The notes under the pieces were generated by a model. It searched no databases. It saw nothing but the letters and a program-made list of their open reading frames with translations, and was not told where the DNA came from. A DNA stretch of 35,564 bases, taken from positions 1 to 35,564 of the forward strand of contig CBFGTJ010000009.1 of the NCBI GenBank assembly GCA_965651815.1, written 5' to 3'. This document shows, in pieces, positions 31,128 through 35,564 of the stretch. How positions within the stretch are numbered: the first letter of the stretch is position 1; each line of letters begins with the position of its first letter. The position numbers and the translations under genes were made by a program. This stretch comes from CBFGTJ01 sp965651815 (GTDB taxonomy: Bacteria; Actinomycetota; Acidimicrobiia; Acidimicrobiales; Microtrichaceae).

Positions 31128-33395
31128 CTGGCTGGCGATGATGTCGGCCGCCTCGGCCTCGGGGTCCACCGCCGGCGCACCCGACGCGTCCACCTCGACG
31201 CGGTGCACGGTGCCGGTGAACTCGAACCGCCCCCGGTAGTCCTCGTCCGCGGGGGAGAGGTCGGGTGACCAGCCGACGGTGAGCCCCGCGCCGGTCAGCG
31301 AGAAGCGGCTCCACACGGTGCGGTCGATCGTGCCGGAGCCGACCTCCTCGCCGTCGACGAGCAGCCGTGCCACCGGGGGGTCGAAGGCGAGCCCGAGCCG
31401 GTGGTCGCCGGGCGCGAGGCGCCCGACGTGGGCCTCCACCCGGTACACCCTCCAACCCGCCACGTTGTGCACGTACACGAGCCGCCCGTCGCGCAGCAGG
31501 TGGAACGACCACCCGCCCAGCACGGACCCCTGGACCGCGAGCACCCCCTCGAGCGGCCCGTCGCCCTCGGGCACGGTCACGTGCGCGGTGACCGCGTGGG
31601 GCCGGCCGCGCACGTCGACGGCCACCGCCTCCGGCACCGGCATCCGCCCCGGCCAGTAGGTGGCGCGGTCGCGGGGAGGCACCGCCCGGGGGCGGTCGAG
31701 CACCAGGTCGGAGAACGGCCGGTTGTCGAGGGGCAGCACCCGGTTGCGCTCCGCCTCCGCCCACCACATGGCGTCCAGCTCGGCGACGAGGTCCGGCCGC
31801 TCGGCTGCGAGGTCGTGGCACTCGGAGGGATCCGCGCGCAGGTCGTACAGCTCCCACGGCACCCGGTCGATGCCCGGCTCGTCGGCCTGGATCTCGTGGT
31901 AGGTCACCGCCTTCCAACCCTGGTGGTACAACCCGCGGCACCCGAACATCTCGTAGTACTGGGTCGTGCGGACCTCGGGCGCGTCGGGGTCGTCGAAGGT
32001 CGAGCGGAACGACACCCCGTCGAGGGGCTGCTGCGGCACGCCGTCGACGACCTCGGGCGGGTCGACGCCGATCACGTCGAGCAGGGTCGGCAGCACGTCG
32101 ATCGCGTGCACGTACTGGTGGCGCACCTCGCCCCGGGCGGCGATCCCGGCGGGCCAGTGCACGATCAGCGGATCCGCGACCCCACCCTCGTGGGTCTCGC
32201 GCTTCCAACGCCGGAACGGGGTGTTGCCGGCGACGGTCCAGCCCCACGGGTAGTTGTTGTGCAGGCGCGGCCCGCCGATCTCCTCCAGCCGCTCGTCCGC
32301 CTCCTCGACGGTGCGGGGCAGCGCGTTCCAGGCGCGCACGTCGTTGACCGAACCGGTCGGGCCGCCCTCCGACGACGCCCCGTTGTCGGACATCGCGACC
32401 ACGATCGTGTCCTCCAGCTCGCCGAGCTGCTCGAGGCGGTCGAGGAGCCGGCCGAGCTCGTGGTCGGTGTGCGACAGGAACGCGGCGAACGCCTCCATGT
32501 AGCGGGCGTAGACGCGCCGCTCCTGGGTCGACAGCGAGTCCCAGGCGGGCACCCACTCCGGCCGTGGCGACAGCTCGGTGTGCCCGGGCAGCACGCCGAG
32601 CGCCTTCTGCCGCTCGAGGGTCGCCTCCCGCCACCGGTCCCATCCCTGGTCGAACCGCCCGCGGTAGCGCTCGAGCCACTCCGGGGGCGACTGGTGCGGG
32701 GAGTGGCACGCGCCCGGCGCGAGGTAGCAGAACCACGGCTTGTCGAAGTCGACGTGGCGGAGGTCCTCGACGAACTCGATCGCCCGGTCGACCAGGTCGG
32801 TGGTGAGGTGGTACCCGTCGTCGATCCCCGCCGGCGGCTCCACGAAGTGCGAGTCGTGCACGAGCGCCGGCACGAACTGGTGGGTCTCGCCGGGGAAGAA
32901 CCCGTAGAACCGCTCGAAGCCCCGCCCCAGCGGCCACCGCTCGCGGCTGGCGCCGAGGTGCTGCTCGTCCTCGGGGGTGAGGTGCCACTTGCCGACCGCC
33001 CACGCCGCGTACCCGTGCGGGGTGAGCATCGCGGGCGCGAGCGCGCACGACCGGGGGATGCGCGCGTCGTAGCCGGGGAACCCGGTCGCCAGGTCGACGA
33101 TGCGCCCCATGCCGGCGCGGTGGTGGTTGCGCCCGGTCAGGATGCACGCGCGGGTGGGGGAGCACAGCGCGGTGGTGTGGAAGTTCGAGTACCGCAGCCC
33201 GCCCGCGGCGAGCCGGTCGAGGTTCGGGGTGTCGATGTCGGAGCCGAAGCACCCGAGCTGGGCGAAGCCGACGTCGTCGAGGAGCACCACCAGGACGTTG
33301 GGCGCCCCCTCCGGTGGGCGGAGCGGGTCGGGCCACCACGGCTCGGACTCCCAGTGGTAGCGGCCGATGCGGCCTCGGAACTCCGACGGCTCCAC
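31125..33395 (-). CDS. Type I arylsulfatase (AtsA-like)
   Basis: A 756-residue sulfatase of the alkaline phosphatase superfamily, close in length to mycobacterial AtsA-type arylsulfatases. The metal-binding VLLDD (Asp40, Asp41), the formylglycine motif CSPTR with Cys78, AVGKWHL (Lys136, His138) and MSDNGASSEGG are all present. Cys78 must be converted to formylglycine by an activating enzyme that is not encoded here. A beta-sandwich C-terminal domain (about 580-750) follows the catalytic part. There is no signal peptide, so it acts in the cytosol. The GTG start is 25 bp after the P450 stop, so the two form one operon: this suggests a sulfated, hydroxylated substrate. Confidence 0.92.
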   Translation of the reverse strand: MEPSEFRGRIGRYHWESEPWWPDPLRPPEGAPNVLVVLLDDVGFAQLGCFGSDIDTPNLDRLAAGGLRYSNFHTTALCSPTRACILTGRNHHRAGMGRIVDLATGFPGYDARIPRSCALAPAMLTPHGYAAWAVGKWHLTPEDEQHLGASRERWPLGRGFERFYGFFPGETHQFVPALVHDSHFVEPPAGIDDGYHLTTDLVDRAIEFVEDLRHVDFDKPWFCYLAPGACHSPHQSPPEWLERYRGRFDQGWDRWREATLERQKALGVLPGHTELSPRPEWVPAWDSLSTQERRVYARYMEAFAAFLSHTDHELGRLLDRLEQLGELEDTIVVAMSDNGASSEGGPTGSVNDVRAWNALPRTVEEADERLEEIGGPRLHNNYPWGWTVAGNTPFRRWKRETHEGGVADPLIVHWPAGIAARGEVRHQYVHAIDVLPTLLDVIGVDPPEVVDGVPQQPLDGVSFRSTFDDPDAPEVRTTQYYEMFGCRGLYHQGWKAVTYHEIQADEPGIDRVPWELYDLRADPSECHDLAAERPDLVAELDAMWWAEAERNRVLPLDNRPFSDLVLDRPRAVPPRDRATYWPGRMPVPEAVAVDVRGRPHAVTAHVTVPEGDGPLEGVLAVQGSVLGGWSFHLLRDGRLVYVHNVAGWRVYRVEAHVGRLAPGDHRLGLAFDPPVARLLVDGEEVGSGTIDRTVWSRFSLTGAGLTVGWSPDLSPADEDYRGRFEFTGTVHRVEVDASGAPAVDPEAEAADIIASQ

Positions 33396-33420
33396 GGTGT
33401 GCGGCTCCTCCTCGGTCGGG

Positions 33421-34671
33421 TCAGAACGGGCGCTCGGCGGGGCCGAGCCGTTCGCCGGGGGTGAACCGCACCGGCATCGACACGACCCCGTTCAGCTCCG
33501 GGTTGCCCGAGTACAGGCGGGTGGCGTCCTCGTCGACCTCGTAGTCGGGGATCCGGTCGAGCACCTCGCGCACGAGCACCTGGAACATGGCCCGCGCCAT
33601 GTGCATGCCGATGCAGCGGTGGGGGCCGACCCCGAAGGCGAGGTGCGGGTTCGGCGCGCGGTCCAGCACGACCTCGTCGGGGTGCTCGAAGACCCGCTCG
33701 TCGCGGTTCGCGGACATCCACGACACCATCACGTGGTCGCCGCGGCGGAGCTGCTGGCCGCCCAGCTCGACGTCGCGGGTGACGGTGCGGGTGAGCGTCT
33801 CGTTCACCGAGTAGTACCGCAGCAGCTCCTCGGTGGCGCCGTGCAGCAGCTGGGGGTCCTCGACCAGCGCCCGGCGCTGCTCGGGGTGCCGGGCGAGGTG
33901 CAGGAGCGACAGCGAGGTGAGCGAGGTGGTGGTGTCGAGCCCGCCGCCGACGAGGTTCCACAGCACGCTGCGGAGCTCGTCGTCGCCCAGCCGGCGGCCG
34001 TCCACCTCCATGCGGACCAGCTCGGTCAGCAGGTCGTCGCGGGGCTCGGCGCGCCGTGCGGCGACCTCGTCGTCGAGTCGCTGAAGGATGCGCGGCAGGT
34101 TGGCGACGGCCCGGTCGAACTCGGGCTCGCCGGGCCGGTGGGCGACGGTGCCGTGGAACAGCTCCGCGTAAGCCTCCCAGTCGTCGAGGGGCAGCCCGAC
34201 GAGGTCCATGGTGAGGATCGCGGGGACCGGGCTCGTGTAGTCGCGCACCAGGTCCATGGCGCCCTCGGTGATGCGCTGGTCGAGGAACCACCGCGCCGCG
34301 TCGCGCATGAGCGGCAGCATGCGGCGCACCGCGTTCGGCACGAGGTGCGGGTTGAGGACCCGGCGCAGCGCCAGGTGCACGGGCCCCTCGACCTCGGCGA
34401 TGCCCGCGGTCGGGATCATCCGGCCGCGGGGGATGCCGGCGATGCCGAGCCACGTGATGCCGTCCTCGGGCTCGGGCAGGTGCCGCGAGGAGAACACCTC
34501 GGCGTCGCGCGCGACGAGGTCGACCTCCGCGTGGCCGCTCACCATCCAGAACCCGCCGTAGCGCTCGTTCCAGGTGACGGGGCAGCGCCGCAGCTCCGCC
34601 CACCGCTCGTGGCGGGCCGCGTGGAAGTCGGGGTCGTGGTGGTCCACGTCGACCGTCGGTCGCTCGCTCAT
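33421..34671 (-). CDS. Cytochrome P450 (class I, soluble)
   Basis: A 416-residue soluble P450. The I-helix motif GGGLDT is at 242-247, ExxR is Glu282-Arg285 and the haem loop FGVGPHRCIG has Cys353. The segment RMIPTAGIAEVEGPVHLALRR (84-104) is the C-helix region. It differs clearly from the P450 at 4683-5921 and has no ferredoxin of its own, so it may share the ferredoxin at 5918. It is the first gene of a leftward operon with the sulfatase, under operator site 8. A role in hydroxylating a hydrophobic substrate is inferred. Confidence 0.92.
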   Translation of the reverse strand: MSERPTVDVDHHDPDFHAARHERWAELRRCPVTWNERYGGFWMVSGHAEVDLVARDAEVFSSRHLPEPEDGITWLGIAGIPRGRMIPTAGIAEVEGPVHLALRRVLNPHLVPNAVRRMLPLMRDAARWFLDQRITEGAMDLVRDYTSPVPAILTMDLVGLPLDDWEAYAELFHGTVAHRPGEPEFDRAVANLPRILQRLDDEVAARRAEPRDDLLTELVRMEVDGRRLGDDELRSVLWNLVGGGLDTTTSLTSLSLLHLARHPEQRRALVEDPQLLHGATEELLRYYSVNETLTRTVTRDVELGGQQLRRGDHVMVSWMSANRDERVFEHPDEVVLDRAPNPHLAFGVGPHRCIGMHMARAMFQVLVREVLDRIPDYEVDEDATRLYSGNPELNGVVSMPVRFTPGERLGPAERPF

Positions 34672-34714
34672 CGCCGCTCGCTCACTGGTCGCCCCCCTCA
34701 GCGCCCGCCCGATG

Positions 34715-34734
34715 AGATGACGCTGGTGTCAGAT
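34715..34734 (-). promoter_or_regulatory. Regulon operator site 8 (ATCTGACACCAGCGTCATCT)
   Basis: Read on the minus strand this is nearly the consensus; the exact core is at plus 34718-34731. It lies between the divergent P450-sulfatase operon (start 34671) and the SDR (start 34764). For the SDR, a -10-like TAGCGT (34749-34754) lies 9 bases before the ATG, so the operator covers the expected -35 region and the message would be nearly leaderless. Confidence 0.82.
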
Positions 34735-34763
34735 TCAGGCGCTCAGGGTAGCGTGCTGCCTCG

Positions 34764-35549
34764 ATGGACACCGGGCTGGAGGGGCGCGTCGCGATCGTGA
34801 CCGGCGGCAGCCGCGGCATCGGCCACGCCGTCGCGGCCCAGCTGGTGGCCGAGGGTGCCGACGTCGTGGTCGTCGGCCGTGACGAGAGGGCGCTGGCCCG
34901 GGTCGTCGACGAGCTCGGCGCCGGGCAGGCCCTCGCGGTCGCCGCGGACCTCACCGACCCCGCGGCCGCCGACCGTGTCGTCGACGCGTGTCGGGAGCGC
35001 TTCGGTGGTCCGGACGTGCTGGTCAACAACGCCGGCGGCGCGACCCCCTCACCGATCGCGGAGCTGGGTGAGCAGGACTGGCACGACGCGTTCGAGCAGA
35101 ACTTCTTCTCGGCGGTCCGCATGTCCGCCGCGTGCGCCCCGCTGATGGCCGAGGCCGGGTGGGGTCGCATCGTGCACGTCGCGTCGGTCAGCGCACGCGA
35201 GCCCGACCCGGCGTTCGCCCCGTACTCGGCCGCCAAGGCGGCGCTGGTGAACCTGTCCGGCTCGCTGGCCCGGGCCTGGGGCCCCCGGGGGGTGCGCTCG
35301 TCGTGCGTGCTCGCCGGGATCACGATGACCGGCCTGGTCGAGCGCAACGTCGAGGACGTGGCGCGGGCCCGGGACACCACGCCCGAGGAGGTGTTGGCCC
35401 GGCTGCTGCGTCGCCAGGACGTGCCCGCCGGCCGGTTCGGGGAACCCGGCGAGGTGGCCGCCGCGGTGGTGTTCCTCGCGAGCGCTGCGGCGGAGTGGGT
35501 CAACGGCGCCACCCTCGAGGTCGACGGCGGCACCCTGCGCTCCATCTGA
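34764..35549 (+). CDS. SDR-family oxidoreductase (FabG-like)
   Basis: A 261-residue classical SDR with TGGSRGIG (13-20), NNAG (88-91) and Tyr154-x3-Lys158, ending in NGATLEVDGGTLRSI, the usual C-terminus of 3-oxoacyl-ACP reductase-like enzymes. Arg39-Asp40 after the second strand does not fix the cofactor, although Arg hints at NADP. The ATG lies about 9 bases after a TAGCGT -10-like hexamer without a clear ribosome-binding site, which suggests a leaderless transcript. It is divergent from the P450-sulfatase operon, and an alcohol formed by the P450 is a plausible substrate (inference). Confidence 0.87.
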   Translation: MDTGLEGRVAIVTGGSRGIGHAVAAQLVAEGADVVVVGRDERALARVVDELGAGQALAVAADLTDPAAADRVVDACRERFGGPDVLVNNAGGATPSPIAELGEQDWHDAFEQNFFSAVRMSAACAPLMAEAGWGRIVHVASVSAREPDPAFAPYSAAKAALVNLSGSLARAWGPRGVRSSCVLAGITMTGLVERNVEDVARARDTTPEEVLARLLRRQDVPAGRFGEPGEVAAAVVFLASAAAEWVNGATLEVDGGTLRSI

Positions 35550-35564
35550 CCCCCGCACCCCTCC

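Noticed and set aside
1..35564. tRNA, rRNA, riboswitch, CRISPR, insertion sequence or phage attachment signatures
   Set aside because: I saw no cloverleaf-like conserved arms, regularly spaced repeats, transposase-like proteins or terminal inverted repeats with target duplications.

Overview
The window is a very GC-rich stretch (roughly 70-75% by eye) with GTG and TTG starts, tight stop/start overlaps and Actinomycetota-type gene families. A high-GC actinobacterium is the best reading, possibly in the Acidimicrobiia or a mycobacterium-like lineage; the exact taxon cannot be fixed from sequence alone. There are no tRNA, rRNA, CRISPR or mobile-element genes. Coding density is high. No gene-free stretch exceeds 300 bases; the longest are about 240 bp (19223-19461) and 219 bp (8456-8674), and both hold regulatory sites.

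Left edge (1-2565): a copper-delivery and cytochrome oxidase assembly set, made of a truncated SCO1/SenC protein, a PCuAC-type copper chaperone lipoprotein and a CtaG-family membrane protein. A perfect 11-bp hairpin then separates it from a convergent, unrecognised lipoprotein gene.

Main body (2664-35549): a large catabolic locus for a CoA-activated lipid, steroid- or terpenoid-like substrate. It holds two cytochrome P450s (one with its own ferredoxin), two acyl-CoA ligases, two two-gene acyl-CoA dehydrogenase pairs plus one fused two-domain acyl-CoA dehydrogenase, two crotonase-fold proteins, a CaiB-type CoA-transferase, a two-hotdog thioesterase, a thiolase-fold/DUF35 pair like the Ltp2-ChsH2 retro-aldolase, three SDRs, four amidohydrolase_2 proteins, a VOC protein, a sulfatase and a diverged ketol-acid-reductoisomerase-like protein. 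A DUF2252 gene (6234-7592) sits inside the locus but shows no link to it.

The most interesting result is regulatory. A 20-bp asymmetric element close to ATCTGACATCNNCGTCATCT (core TGAC-N6-GTCA) occurs eight times, each time in a promoter region. Six copies have the exact core and two have one mismatch. Seven lie between divergent genes and one lies before the P450-ferredoxin operon. Together they flank every operon from 2664 to 35549 except DUF2252, and several overlap a recognisable -10 hexamer, as expected for repressor operators. The only regulator encoded here is a 419-residue protein with two tandem TetR DNA-binding domains (19462-20721), an architecture known from mycobacterial Mce3R. 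I propose that it is the local repressor of a self-contained regulon. The substrate is unknown: no steroid ring-cleavage genes are present, but the P450-sulfatase operon points to a hydroxylated or sulfated hydrophobic compound.
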